Assembly: GCA_937139335.1 (NCBI GenBank)
Contig: CAKZPN010000038.1
Coordinates: 1-64,000 of the forward strand
Source of the DNA: an uncultured Roseicyclus sp.
Lineage (GTDB): Bacteria > Pseudomonadota > Alphaproteobacteria > Rhodobacterales > Rhodobacteraceae
Direction of reading: 5' to 3'
Length of the DNA: 64,000 nucleotides
Of this stretch, positions 42,883 through 50,923 are shown piece by piece (within the stretch, counting starts at the first letter, position 1; the number at the start of each line of letters is the position of its first letter). Below the pieces are notes generated by a model. It was not told where the DNA came from. It searched no databases and saw only the letters and a program-made list of their open reading frames with translations. A program made the position numbers and the translations under genes.

Positions 42883-43742
42883 GTTTCCCGGCTCAACGCA
42901 CTTTCGTGCCATTTCCGCAGCAAGAGGTGCGACAGCACGCTCAGTGCCGCGAAGATGAAGACGCCCATCGCGGCAACCAGTGCAAGGGCCGCGAACATGC
43001 GGGCGATGTTCAGGCGATAGCCCGCCTCCTGGATGCGGAAGGCGAGGCCCGAGCCGATGCCGCCGGTGCCGGCCACAAGCTCCGCCACCACGGCACCGAT
43101 CAGCGACAGGCCCCCCGCGATCTTCAGCCCGCCGAGGAAATAGGGCAGGGCGGACGGCAGTTGCAGGTAGCGCAGCCGCTGCCAGCGCGTCGCGCCGTAG
43201 ATGCGGAAGAGGTCGCGCAGGTTGTGGTCGACCGAGTTCAGCCCCAGCGTGGTCGAGGACAGCACCGGGAAGAACGCCACCAGCCAGGCGCAAAGCAGCA
43301 TGCCGGCGATCTTGCTGTCGACATAGATGAAGATGAGGGGTGCGATCGAGACCACCGGCGTGACCTGCAGGATCACCGCGTAGGGGTAGAAGGACAATTC
43401 CAGCATCTTCGACTGGTTGAACAGGATCGCGAGGCCGGCGCCGCCGACGACGGCGAGGGTGAGTGCCGCAAGCGTGATCCAGCCGGTCAGGAAAGCCGCG
43501 TCGATCAGCATGGCCCAGTCGGTCACGAGACTGTCCCAGACGCGGTCCGGGCCGGGAAGGATGTAATGCGGGATCTCGTTGGCCACAACGATCCAGGCCC
43601 AGCCCGCGATGGCCAGCGCCATGATGAGCAGCGGCAGCGCCCATTTCGCGACCCGCTCCATCCGGGCGGCGCGGGCGCGGCGGATCTCGTCCTCGTCGCG
43701 GGTCTCGGTCACGGCGAGGGTCTGGTCGTCGGCGAGGCTCAT
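42879..43742 (-). CDS. ABC transporter permease (SsuC/TauC/ThiX type)
   Basis: A 287-residue inner-membrane permease with about six helices and the binding-protein-dependent transport loop (LRDLFRIYGATRWQRLRYLQLPSALPYF). It is of the single-permease type used by nitrate/taurine/sulfonate and HMP-precursor importers. Start and stop overlap the ATPase and deaminase genes by four bases each, showing strong coupling. Confidence 0.92.
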   Translation of the reverse strand: MSLADDQTLAVTETRDEDEIRRARAARMERVAKWALPLLIMALAIAGWAWIVVANEIPHYILPGPDRVWDSLVTDWAMLIDAAFLTGWITLAALTLAVVGGAGLAILFNQSKMLELSFYPYAVILQVTPVVSIAPLIFIYVDSKIAGMLLCAWLVAFFPVLSSTTLGLNSVDHNLRDLFRIYGATRWQRLRYLQLPSALPYFLGGLKIAGGLSLIGAVVAELVAGTGGIGSGLAFRIQEAGYRLNIARMFAALALVAAMGVFIFAALSVLSHLLLRKWHESALSRET

Positions 43743-44533
43743 GCCGGTTCTCCCATCGCTTCGCGGAGCGCCATCGAGGCGCGCCGCGCGTGGGCGGCGT
43801 ATTCGTTCGAGGTGCGGAATTCCTCGCCGCGCGGGTAGGGCGCGTCGACCTCGAGCTCGGTCAGGACGCGGCCGGGGCGCGCGGCCATCACAACGATGCG
43901 GTCCGACAGGAACACGCTCTCGAACACCGAGTGCGTGACGAAGATCACCGTGCATCCGATCTTGGCCTTCAGCTTCAGCAGGTCGTTGTTCAGCTTGTGG
44001 CGCGTGATCTCGTCCAGAGCGGCAAAGGGTTCGTCCATCAGGATCAGACGCGGGTTCGTCGCGATGGCCCGCGCGATCGACACGCGCATCTTCATGCCGC
44101 CCGACAGCTCGCGCGGGTATGCGTTTAGGAATTTCTCCAGGCCCACCAGTCGCAGCACCTCGAGCACGTCGTCCTTCACCTCGCCGTAACTTTTCCCGGC
44201 AAGGCGGAACGGCAGCCAGACATTCTGCGCCACCGTCGCCCAGGGCATCAGCGTCGGCTCCTGAAACACGACGCCCAGGTCGCCGCGGACATGGTCGCCT
44301 TCCCACTCCACCCGGCCGCGGGTCGGGTGCATGAGGTCGGAGATGACGCGCAGCGCGGTGGACTTGCCGCAGCCGGACGGCCCCAGAAGCGAGATGAAAT
44401 CGCCCTGATTCACCTGAAGCGTCATGTCCTTCAGCGCGACGACCTCGCCGCCGAAGATCTTGTCGACATGGTTCAGTCGCAGCAGCGGCGGGCGTTGCCC
44501 CAGCGGCAGGATGTCAGTGTGGCGAACGGCCAT
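43739..44533 (-). CDS. ABC transporter ATP-binding protein (SsuB/TauB/ThiZ type)
   Basis: A 264-residue ATPase with Walker A GPSGCGKST (51-59), Q-loop VVFQEPTLMPW, signature LSGGMKMRVSIARA, Walker B LILMDEP and the H-loop FVTHSVFES. It energises the permease encoded next. It lies 68 bases after the substrate-binding protein gene. Confidence 0.94.
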   Translation of the reverse strand: MAVRHTDILPLGQRPPLLRLNHVDKIFGGEVVALKDMTLQVNQGDFISLLGPSGCGKSTALRVISDLMHPTRGRVEWEGDHVRGDLGVVFQEPTLMPWATVAQNVWLPFRLAGKSYGEVKDDVLEVLRLVGLEKFLNAYPRELSGGMKMRVSIARAIATNPRLILMDEPFAALDEITRHKLNNDLLKLKAKIGCTVIFVTHSVFESVFLSDRIVVMAARPGRVLTELEVDAPYPRGEEFRTSNEYAAHARRASMALREAMGEPA

Positions 44534-44601
44534 TGCGGCACCTTCATGGGAAACTCGGCGGCCCGTCCAGTCGGACCGGCCGCCTCTGTGTCAGGCTCGC
44601 G

Positions 44602-45597
44602 TCACTGCGGGCGCAGGTCCATTCCCAGGCCCTGGTTCACGAACTCGGTCGTGTAGGAGGCCTGCCAGTCCAGCCCCTCCTCGATCACGCCGGCGGCGAC
44701 CATATCGTCGTAGAAGCCGCCGATCACCTCGTCGGTCATCGCGCCGATTCCGAGCGTCAGCGCATCGCCCGAATCCACGATGCCCCATTCGATCATCTTG
44801 GCGATGGCGTAGCTGATCTTGTCCTGCGTCATGTCCGGGTTGTCGGCGATGATCATCTCGTTCGCGGCGGCGTTGTCGCCGTAAAGGTAGTTGTACCAAC
44901 CGAGGATCGAGCCGTTGACGAAGCACTCCACGACCTCGGGGCTGTCGTCGATGGTGGCCTGCATCGTCTCGATCGTGGTCGCGTAGGAGGCAAAGCCCGC
45001 ATCCGCGATCAGGAAGATGTTGGGCACGAAGCCGCCTTCGCGCTCCACCAGATAGGGCTCCGACGACAGGTATCCCTGCATGCCAAGCTGGTCGTCGGCG
45101 AGGAAGGGCGCGGGGTTGAAGGTGTAGGGCTGGCGCTGCTCTACCGTGAAGCCGTGTGCCGCGATCATCCACTGGTAGTAGGAGGTGAAGCCGTTGTCCC
45201 CGATCAGCAGCGTCAGGTCGCGCAGGTCCTCCCAGGTGTCGGCGACGCCGGGATGCGCGATGATGACCTGCGGGTGCTTCTGGAAGATCGCCGCGACGGC
45301 CACGACCGGGATGTCTTCTGCCACCGCGTTGAAGGCCTGCAGCATGTCGCCGCCCATGTGGAACTGGATCCGGCCCGCCAGCATCAGCGCGCGGTTGTTC
45401 ACCTGCGGCCCGCCCGAGACGATCTCCACGTCGAGGCCGCAGGCCTCGTAGGTGCCGTCTGCGACCGACTGGTAGAACCCGCCATGCTCCGCCTGCGCCA
45501 GCCAGTTGGTGCCGAAAGTGACCTGCGTCAGGTCCTGAGCGCCGGCTGTGCCCGCGGCGAGGCCCGCGATCAACGCGAGTGTCGAAGTGCGAAACAT
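44602..45597 (-). CDS. ABC transporter substrate-binding protein (NMT1/THI5-like)
   Basis: A 331-residue periplasmic protein with a signal peptide (MFRTSTLALIAGLAAGTAGAQ) and the NMT1/THI5-like fold (VTFGTNWLAQAEHGGFYQSVADGTYEACGL, NNRALMLAGRIQFHMGGDM, LTLLIGDNGFTSYYQWMIAA). Proteins of this group bind pyrimidine precursors, nitriles, sulfonates or riboflavin-like ligands. Together with the deaminase it points to import of a nitrogen heterocycle. GGGGAG precedes the ATG. It is the first gene of the operon. Confidence 0.9.
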   Translation of the reverse strand: MFRTSTLALIAGLAAGTAGAQDLTQVTFGTNWLAQAEHGGFYQSVADGTYEACGLDVEIVSGGPQVNNRALMLAGRIQFHMGGDMLQAFNAVAEDIPVVAVAAIFQKHPQVIIAHPGVADTWEDLRDLTLLIGDNGFTSYYQWMIAAHGFTVEQRQPYTFNPAPFLADDQLGMQGYLSSEPYLVEREGGFVPNIFLIADAGFASYATTIETMQATIDDSPEVVECFVNGSILGWYNYLYGDNAAANEMIIADNPDMTQDKISYAIAKMIEWGIVDSGDALTLGIGAMTDEVIGGFYDDMVAAGVIEEGLDWQASYTTEFVNQGLGMDLRPQ

Positions 45598-45839
45598 CCC
45601 TGAAAACTCCCCATTGGTGTGATGGTGTCGTAACCCAGTGCTCAACCTAAGAGCGGCCGGTGTGCGGGAAAGCGCGAAGCGGCGGCGTGTGGATGCGGCC
45701 CTGAAAACTGCCTGCATTTGCGGCAATCGCACCGCGGCTGCGACTGTTTTGAGCGCAGGTCGCACCGGCCCCGTGCCGACGGGCTGGACAGGGCGCGGCG
45801 CCGCCGCTTGTCTGCCGTCAGCCCCGTCAGGAGACCCCG

Positions 45840-46256
45840 ATGCCGGACCGCCCCGCCCTGCGCGCCCTCGTGCCCTCCACGATCCGGCCCCCCTTCGCCG
45901 CCTATGCCCATGGCACCCATGTGCTGGCAGGGGCGGAGTGGGTCTTCACCTCGGGCCAGCTCGGCATCACGACAGACGACACCATCCCCGAGGACGCTCG
46001 AGCGCAGGCCGACCTGTGCTTCGCCGCCTGCGAGGCGATCCTGGCCGAGGCGGGCTTCGCAAAGGGCGACACCGTCCGCATCAACGCCTTCGTCACCAAC
46101 CGCGCGCATATGGCCGGCTACATGGCGGCGCGCGACGCCTGGTGCGCCGGGCTGCCGCGCCTTCCGGCCTCCACGCTGGTCATCGTCGCGGGCTTCACCC
46201 GCCCCGAGTTCAAGGTCGAAGTCGAAGTCACCGCCGCCCGCGTCCCGCGTGCCTGA
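45840..46256 (+). CDS. Rid-family (RidA/RutC-like) protein
   Basis: A 138-residue YjgF/YER057c/UK114 protein, divergent from the ABC operon. EWVFTSGQLGITTDDTIPED, QADLCFAACEAILAEAGFAK, VRINAFVTNRAHMAGYM and FKVEVEVTAARV fit the family. The arginine that archetypal RidA needs for enamine deamination (in PARS) is replaced: the sequence reads PASTLVIVAGF. It therefore belongs to another Rid subgroup, such as those in catabolic operons. RutC, a relative, acts in pyrimidine breakdown. Confidence 0.88.
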   Translation: MPDRPALRALVPSTIRPPFAAYAHGTHVLAGAEWVFTSGQLGITTDDTIPEDARAQADLCFAACEAILAEAGFAKGDTVRINAFVTNRAHMAGYMAARDAWCAGLPRLPASTLVIVAGFTRPEFKVEVEVTAARVPRA

Positions 46257-46311
46257 CCGGCGATTTTGAGGTTGACGGACCCGACCGCCTGTCATACCTC
46301 CGCGACGGCTT

Positions 46312-46388
46312 GGCGGAGTAGCTCAGTTGGTTAGAGCAGCGGAATCATAATCCGCGTGTCGGGGGTTCGAGTCCCTCCTCCGCTACCA
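46312..46388 (+). tRNA. tRNA-Met (CAT), elongator type
   Basis: A 77-base cloverleaf with acceptor GGCGGAG/CTCCGCT (G1-T72 wobble), D arm GCTC...GAGC, anticodon stem GCGGA/TCCGC with loop ATCATAA giving anticodon CAT, T arm GGGGG-TTCGAGT-CCCTC and an encoded CCA end. The paired acceptor start (no C1-A72 mismatch) argues against initiator tRNA. A tRNA-Ile2 with modified CAT anticodon cannot be excluded by sequence alone, but the body resembles alphaproteobacterial elongator tRNA-Met. Confidence 0.95.
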
Positions 46389-46526
46389 GTTTTTCCAATA
46401 GCTTTAGATTATATGGGCCGCTTGCCTGGTCGCGTGCTGGCCGCAAGCCTGGCGGGTGCCTCCGGCGGGTCGTGGCGGCCCTATGCGGCACGGCAGGGCG
46501 ATACGATGCTGCGATCCCGGCTTGGG

Positions 46527-47333
46527 CTACATCAAGCCTTCTTGCTGGGCCTGGTAAACGGTCTTCACGGCGGGCCGGAAGCCGAGACCGCGGGCGAGTG
46601 AGCCGTCCACGTGCAAATGCCAGGGATTCGACAGAGGATCCGAACGTGACACGAGCGGCGCGTCGACCAGGCTTGTCAGCTCGTAGATCGACATCGGCGC
46701 CTCGTCCGCGACATTGACAATGCGGCTATCGAATGCCCCGTCCAGTGCGAGCTTCATCGCCGTGGCGATGTCGCGGTGATGGATCAGGCTCATGCGTTGC
46801 GCGGGGTGCCAGTCGCTGACGTATCTGGGCAGTGACTCGAGATGTCCGTCGCCATCGCCGTAGACGAACGGGAAGCGTATGATGGACCAGTTCAACCCGC
46901 TGTCTCGCAGGTCTTTCTCCGCCGCGACCTTGCTGGCAGGGTAGGCCTGCTGCGGATCGACGGCGTCGGTCTCTCGCCCGGGATGCGCATTGTCGATGTT
47001 GTAGACATGGCTGGTGCTCGACATGATGAAGCGGGCATCCGGGGCGTCCGTTTTCGTGGCCGAGATCAGGTTGCGTGTTCCCTCGAGATTGCTCCTCCAG
47101 ATGAGATCCGTGTCTTGCGTGCGGAAGACTGCCGCCAGGTGTACGATGGCCGAAACACCCCGGACCGCGTCCGGGAGTGTGGAAGGGTCGAGGATGTTGC
47201 CGGTGATTGCCTCGACGCCCGGTTGGGGTTTGTCGCTGCGCATGAGGACGCGGCAGGCAAAACCTGCCTCGACCAATCGCGGGACAAGACGCGCGCCGAC
47301 CAGGCCGGTCGCGCCGGTTATCAGTATCGTCAT
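46527..47333 (-). CDS. NAD-dependent epimerase/dehydratase-like (extended SDR) protein
   Basis: A 268-residue Rossmann-fold protein with ILITGATGLVGARLV (nucleotide binding), VSAIVHLAAVF, the catalytic YPASKVAAE (Tyr-x-x-x-Lys) and SIIRFPFVYGDGDGHLESL. The substrate is unknown. ATG 47333 was preferred because AAGGA lies nine bases upstream; a GTG at 47339 that overlaps the MarR stop (GTGA) is the alternative. It is cotranscribed with and downstream of the MarR regulator gene. Confidence 0.88.
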   Translation of the reverse strand: MTILITGATGLVGARLVPRLVEAGFACRVLMRSDKPQPGVEAITGNILDPSTLPDAVRGVSAIVHLAAVFRTQDTDLIWRSNLEGTRNLISATKTDAPDARFIMSSTSHVYNIDNAHPGRETDAVDPQQAYPASKVAAEKDLRDSGLNWSIIRFPFVYGDGDGHLESLPRYVSDWHPAQRMSLIHHRDIATAMKLALDGAFDSRIVNVADEAPMSIYELTSLVDAPLVSRSDPLSNPWHLHVDGSLARGLGFRPAVKTVYQAQQEGLM

Positions 47334-47335
47334 TT

Positions 47336-47788
47336 TCACTTTTCCTTCTGCACGAGGTCTTGCAGCCGTTCGGTGGCGGCTTGCAGAACCCGGATCGTGG
47401 TCGCCAGGTCGGCGTCATCGATGCCGCCGAACGCCGTTTGCTGTATGAATGTGAGATCGGGCAATTCGCGCCACAGGACATCTCCTGACGCTGTCAGCGA
47501 CAGCAGGCGCTGGCGCTGGTCCTCACCGGAAGCTTCCTGACGGATCAATCGCTTGCGAACGAGGGTGGCGACGACTCCGCTCAGCGTCGCCCGTTCGAGT
47601 TCAAGCGCTCGCCCGAGATCGCGCTGAACCGTCGGGCCAAAGTTGGCCAGGTGCCAGAGCACATACCACTGCGTCGCCCCAAGGTCGTAGGGACGCAAGG
47701 TGGCATCCATCACGGCCCGGCCCGCGAAATAGCAGCGCTTTGCCCAGGCGGCAGCCGATTGTTTCCCGGAGTCGATCTGTTCGCGCAT
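47336..47788 (-). CDS. MarR-family transcriptional regulator
   Basis: A 150-residue winged-helix regulator: LGATQWYVLWHLANFGPTVQ, RDLGRALELERATLSGVVATLVRKRLI (recognition helix) and RQRLLSLTASGDVLW (wing) are typical. It most likely represses its own operon and the divergent SDR gene through the inverted repeats at 47808-47842, and is released by a small ligand. It overlaps the epimerase-like gene. Confidence 0.92.
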   Translation of the reverse strand: MREQIDSGKQSAAAWAKRCYFAGRAVMDATLRPYDLGATQWYVLWHLANFGPTVQRDLGRALELERATLSGVVATLVRKRLIRQEASGEDQRQRLLSLTASGDVLWRELPDLTFIQQTAFGGIDDADLATTIRVLQAATERLQDLVQKEK

Positions 47789-47807
47789 CAGGCAACTTCC
47801 ATGATTC

Positions 47808-47842
47808 GTTCGCTACCTAGCGAATATTGTCTGGTAGCGAAC
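47808..47842. promoter_or_regulatory. Probable MarR operator (nested inverted repeats)
   Basis: The half-site TTCGCTA at 47809-47815 is followed by TAGCGAA at 47818-47824, a perfect palindrome with a 2-base centre. A third copy, TAGCGAA, lies at 47835-47841, so GTTCGCTACC (47808-47817) and GGTAGCGAAC (47833-47842) also form a perfect 10-bp inverted repeat. The first repeat begins 20 bases before the MarR start codon, in the divergent spacer. Confidence 0.7.
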
Positions 47843-48019
47843 AAACAGTCAAGTGACCTGCGGAAGGATTTCGCATCTGCGCATTTCTCGACGCCTTGCG
47901 CACCGTGTTCGGGATATCCGAACACAGATCCCGATTTTCGACGAATTATCCGGCGAAGGGTGGGTCGCCATGTCTCTCCGCGAGGCGCGCTGTCGCGCTG
48001 CAATCGGGAGACTGAAGCA

Positions 48020-48757
48020 ATGACCACATCCACGAAAATCGCGATTGTCACCGGCGCATCCCGCGGGATCGGCGCGGCCATCGCTGCGCGGCTTGGCGAA
48101 GAGGGCTACACAGTCGTCGTCAACTACGCCACCACCGCCGATGCGGCTGCGGCCGTCGCGGGCCGGATCGAGGCGAAGGGCGGCACGGCCGCTACGATCA
48201 GGGCCGATGTCGCGGACGCGGCGCAGGTGGCGCGCATGTTCGACCGGGTCGAGGCGGAGTTCGGCGGCATCGACGTGTTGATCAACAACGCCGGCATGAT
48301 GCAGTTGGCGCCGATTGCGGGCGCGGAGGCAAGCGACGTCGATCGCCAGATCGACATCAACCTGAAAGGCTCACTCAACACGATGCGCGAAGCCGCGGCG
48401 CGGCTTCGGTCGGGGGGACGGATCGTCAATCTCTCGACCTCCGTGCTCGGGCTCAATCTGGAGACCTACGGCGTCTATGCCGCGACCAAGGCGGCCGTCG
48501 AAACGCTGACCCGGATCCTGTCCAAGGAATTGCGGGGCCGCGAGATCACCGTCAACGCCGTCGCTCCGGGGCCGACCGCCACCGACCTGTTTCTCAATGG
48601 AAAGTCCGAAGACCTTGTCGCGCGGATGGCGAAGATGAACCCGTTGGAACGGCTTGGCACGGCCAAGGACATCGCCGCCGCGGTGTCGTTCCTGGTCGGG
48701 CCTGACGGGGCCTGGATCAACGGCCAGGTGCTGCGCGCCAACGGCGGCATGATCTGA
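48020..48757 (+). CDS. Short-chain dehydrogenase/reductase
   Basis: A 245-residue classical SDR: IAIVTGASRGIGAAIAARLG (T-G-x3-G-x-G), LINNAGMM, IVNLSTSV (catalytic Ser), YAATKAAVE (Tyr-x-x-x-Lys), VNAVAPGPTATDLF and a C-terminal INGQVLRANGG. It reduces or oxidises an unknown carbonyl or hydroxyl substrate with NAD(P)(H). It is divergent from the MarR gene and probably under its control. Confidence 0.93.
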   Translation: MTTSTKIAIVTGASRGIGAAIAARLGEEGYTVVVNYATTADAAAAVAGRIEAKGGTAATIRADVADAAQVARMFDRVEAEFGGIDVLINNAGMMQLAPIAGAEASDVDRQIDINLKGSLNTMREAAARLRSGGRIVNLSTSVLGLNLETYGVYAATKAAVETLTRILSKELRGREITVNAVAPGPTATDLFLNGKSEDLVARMAKMNPLERLGTAKDIAAAVSFLVGPDGAWINGQVLRANGGMI

Positions 48758-48790
48758 CGCCGAAAGCGCACCCGGTACGAGCCACAAAGT

Positions 48791-48813
48791 CCGGCCGCCC
48801 AAGGCGGCCGGCA
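48791..48813. terminator. Hairpin after the SDR gene
   Basis: A perfect 9-bp stem, CCGGCCGCC-CAA-GGCGGCCGG. There is no clear T-run on the plus strand and only a short one (ACTTTG) on the minus strand. It may end transcripts from both sides. Confidence 0.45.
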
Positions 48814-48842
48814 CTGGCGAGATCAGAAGGCGAAGGCTCCGC

Positions 48843-49270
48843 TTACCAGGGGATCTCGCCCATTTCGGCGTGCGAGAACGTGCCGGTCAGCCCACGCCGA
48901 ACACGTTTGTGTCCCAGATGGTGCGGATCTCATCAAGGGGGATCACGCTTGGGCGCCCGAAATCTGCAAGCTCTTGCGAGGTCTGCTCGCGGTCGCTCGC
49001 GGATGCGATGGCCGCATTCTGGATCAGGACGTCGAGGCGATTGAACTCGGCGCGGATCCGGTTTGCGGAAGCATCGACCGAAGCCTGATCCGTGACGTCC
49101 AGCTGGATCGCGACCGCATTCGGTCCGATGTCGCGCGCCGCTGCAGCGCCGCGCGCTAGGTTGCGCGATCCAACGAGGACGGTGAAGCCTTGAGCAACCA
49201 GATCTTTTGCGATCTGAAAACCGATGCCTTGATTGGTGCCGGTCACGAGGACGACAGGTTGTTCACGCAT
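48843..49270 (-). pseudogene. SDR pseudogene with internal deletion
   Basis: The 5' part (49270-48887) encodes MREQPVVLVTGTNQGIGFQI...LDVLIQNAAIAS...IWDTNVFGVG and then stops at TGA, about 127 residues, before the catalytic Tyr-x-x-x-Lys. Immediately after, in another frame, LTGTFSHAEMGEIPW followed by TAA (48843-48845) resembles the C-terminal end of the same SDR subgroup. About 100 codons between the two parts are missing, so an internal deletion with frame change has inactivated the gene. GGAGCGAAAC precedes the start. Confidence 0.7.
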
Positions 49271-49305
49271 GTTTCGCTCCTGAAAAATACTGTCGAATTT
49301 AGGCA

Positions 49306-49545
49306 ATGCACCTAAGTTCAATCGGAGCACTGGGCATGTGCGCCCGTTTCGACGAACGCCTTCTACCGGCCGTCCGAAACCTCTGTGCGGCAGCAGTGGC
49401 GGCCGGTGAGGTGCAGCCCGACCTCGATGCCGATGAATTCCTGTCCGCTGTCTCGACGCTTTGCATGTCGACCTACGAAAAGCGCCCCGACCACGCCAGC
49501 CGCATGGTCGCTCTGCTGGTTGAGGGGCTTCGGATGCGGTGCTGA
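49306..49545 (+). pseudogene. TetR-family regulator, C-terminal fragment
   Basis: The frame CARFDERLLPAVRNLCAAAV...DEFLSAVSTLCMSTYEKRPD...MVALLVEGLRMRC resembles the ligand-binding C-terminal part of TetR/AcrR regulators. No helix-turn-helix is encoded before it; the upstream sequence runs into the start of the divergent SDR pseudogene. A TetR-SDR divergent pair therefore seems to have lost the DNA-binding half of the regulator and the middle of the enzyme. Confidence 0.6.
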
Positions 49546-49639
49546 AGGCCAAGTCAGCACTAACGACCAACAGGGAATGGCTAGGCAGGTCTGAAGGTGA
49601 GCGGGCGCTGAATTGAGGCGACGTCATTGCAGGGCCGCA

Positions 49640-50302
49640 TCACGGCGCTGGCTTGGCTGTCGCGGAGGTCGCGAGGCCTTGGAGGAAGAAGCGCACCGCG
49701 AAGCGGAGCCAGTCGTCGCTGGCACCTGATGGTCGGACGAAGGGATGGACCGGCGCCGGTGTCCGCGCCTCCATCAAGGTGGCGAAGCGCTGGGGCCCGG
49801 TGGCCATGTTGAGCAGCAGCCGGGCCATCGCCATGGCCCAGTCCTCCTGCCCGCCATCGCTTGCGACGTCCTTCGCCTCGAACCGGGCGGCGAGGAACCC
49901 GGCCAGGCGCGTCTCGGCGGCCACGATGACATCCTGGTGCAGGATTGTGCCGAGATCGGGCAGGCGTTCGGCCTCGGCGATCACCGTGCGCTGCAGCAGG
50001 ACGGCGCGCCGCCAGGTGCTCAACTCGCTGAACTGAGTGGTGAAGGTGAGCAACTCGTGTTCGGGGTCGCCGTGGGGATCCAGCACCGGGAGCTCGGACA
50101 GGAAGAGTTCGATCGCGTTTCCGATTGCCGCGCGGAACAGCGTCTCCTTGTTGCCGAAATGGGCATAGACGGTGCGCTTCGTCGTGGTGGCGACCGCGGC
50201 GACCTCGTCCATGGAGGCCTTGTCGTAGCCATGCTCGACGAAGGTGAACAACGCGGCCATCAGGATGCGTTTCGGCAACGGCAGGTCGCTGATCTCCTTC
50301 AT
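49640..50302 (-). CDS. TetR/AcrR-family transcriptional regulator
   Basis: A 220-residue regulator with an N-terminal helix-turn-helix (ILMAALFTFVEHGYDKASMD, VATTTKRTVYAHFGNKETLF) and a helical ligand domain. The ATG at 50302 follows GGAGGACCG. It is divergent from the molybdenum hydroxylase operon; a palindrome over that operon's -10 element is its probable operator. Confidence 0.93.
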   Translation of the reverse strand: MKEISDLPLPKRILMAALFTFVEHGYDKASMDEVAAVATTTKRTVYAHFGNKETLFRAAIGNAIELFLSELPVLDPHGDPEHELLTFTTQFSELSTWRRAVLLQRTVIAEAERLPDLGTILHQDVIVAAETRLAGFLAARFEAKDVASDGGQEDWAMAMARLLLNMATGPQRFATLMEARTPAPVHPFVRPSGASDDWLRFAVRFFLQGLATSATAKPAP

Positions 50303-50348
50303 CGGTCCTCCCTCGTTCACGATTTTGTATGCCCCAGTCTCCAGGCGA

Positions 50349-50389
50349 TTGACACCCTTTCCTCGGGTACACTATACGGTATAGTATAC
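50349..50389 (+). promoter_or_regulatory. Promoter with overlapping palindromic operator for the hydroxylase operon
   Basis: TTGACA (50349-50354), 17 bases, then CTATAC (50372-50377) form a near-consensus sigma70 promoter. ACTATAC-G-GTATAGT (50371-50385) is a perfect palindrome, extended to 50367-50389 with one mismatch per arm, and covers the -10 element. Binding of the divergent TetR protein here would block transcription of the 2Fe-2S and molybdopterin subunit genes. Confidence 0.7.
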
Positions 50390-50445
50390 TCAAGAGGCCG
50401 GGTGGCATGCAACGGCATCGCCACCCCCCAGCACAGGAGATCGCG

Positions 50446-50913
50446 ATGGTCGCCTTCACCGTCAACGGAGCGCCGGTCGAGATCGACGGGCAGGATAACA
50501 AGCCCCTGCTTTGGGTCCTGCGCGAGGATCTGGGCATACTCGGGCCCAAATACGGCTGCGGCGTCGCGCAGTGCGGCGCCTGCCGGGTGCTGATCGACGG
50601 CGCATCGGTGCCGTCTTGCCAGGCCTTTACGGGCGATCTGGGCGGGGCCGAGATCGTCACCGTCGAGGGTCTGGCCGAGGCCGATGGCCGGTTGTCTGCG
50701 GTTCAGCAGGCCTGGGTCGACGAACAGGTGCCGCAATGCGGGTTCTGCCAGCCGGGGTTCATCATCGCGGCCACGGCGCTTCTGGCCGAAATCCCGCGCC
50801 CGACGGACGAGCAGATCGACGACGCGATCACAAACATCTGCCGCTGCGGCACCTATCCGAGGATCCGGCGCGCGATCCATCGCGCCGCCGGCGTCCTGGC
50901 CACTCAGGGTTGA
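50446..50913 (+). CDS. (2Fe-2S) small subunit of a xanthine-oxidase-family hydroxylase (IorA-like)
   Basis: A 155-residue iron-sulfur subunit. The plant-type cluster is held by Cys38, Cys43, Cys46 and Cys58 (YGCGVAQCGACRVL...), and the second cluster by Cys98, Cys101, Cys132 and Cys134 (QCGFCQPG, CRCGTYPRI). It passes electrons from the molybdenum centre to an acceptor. The ATG at 50446 follows AGGAGATCGCG. The large subunit gene starts ten bases after its stop. Confidence 0.94.
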   Translation: MVAFTVNGAPVEIDGQDNKPLLWVLREDLGILGPKYGCGVAQCGACRVLIDGASVPSCQAFTGDLGGAEIVTVEGLAEADGRLSAVQQAWVDEQVPQCGFCQPGFIIAATALLAEIPRPTDEQIDDAITNICRCGTYPRIRRAIHRAAGVLATQG

Positions 50914-50923
50914 GGAGACAGCC

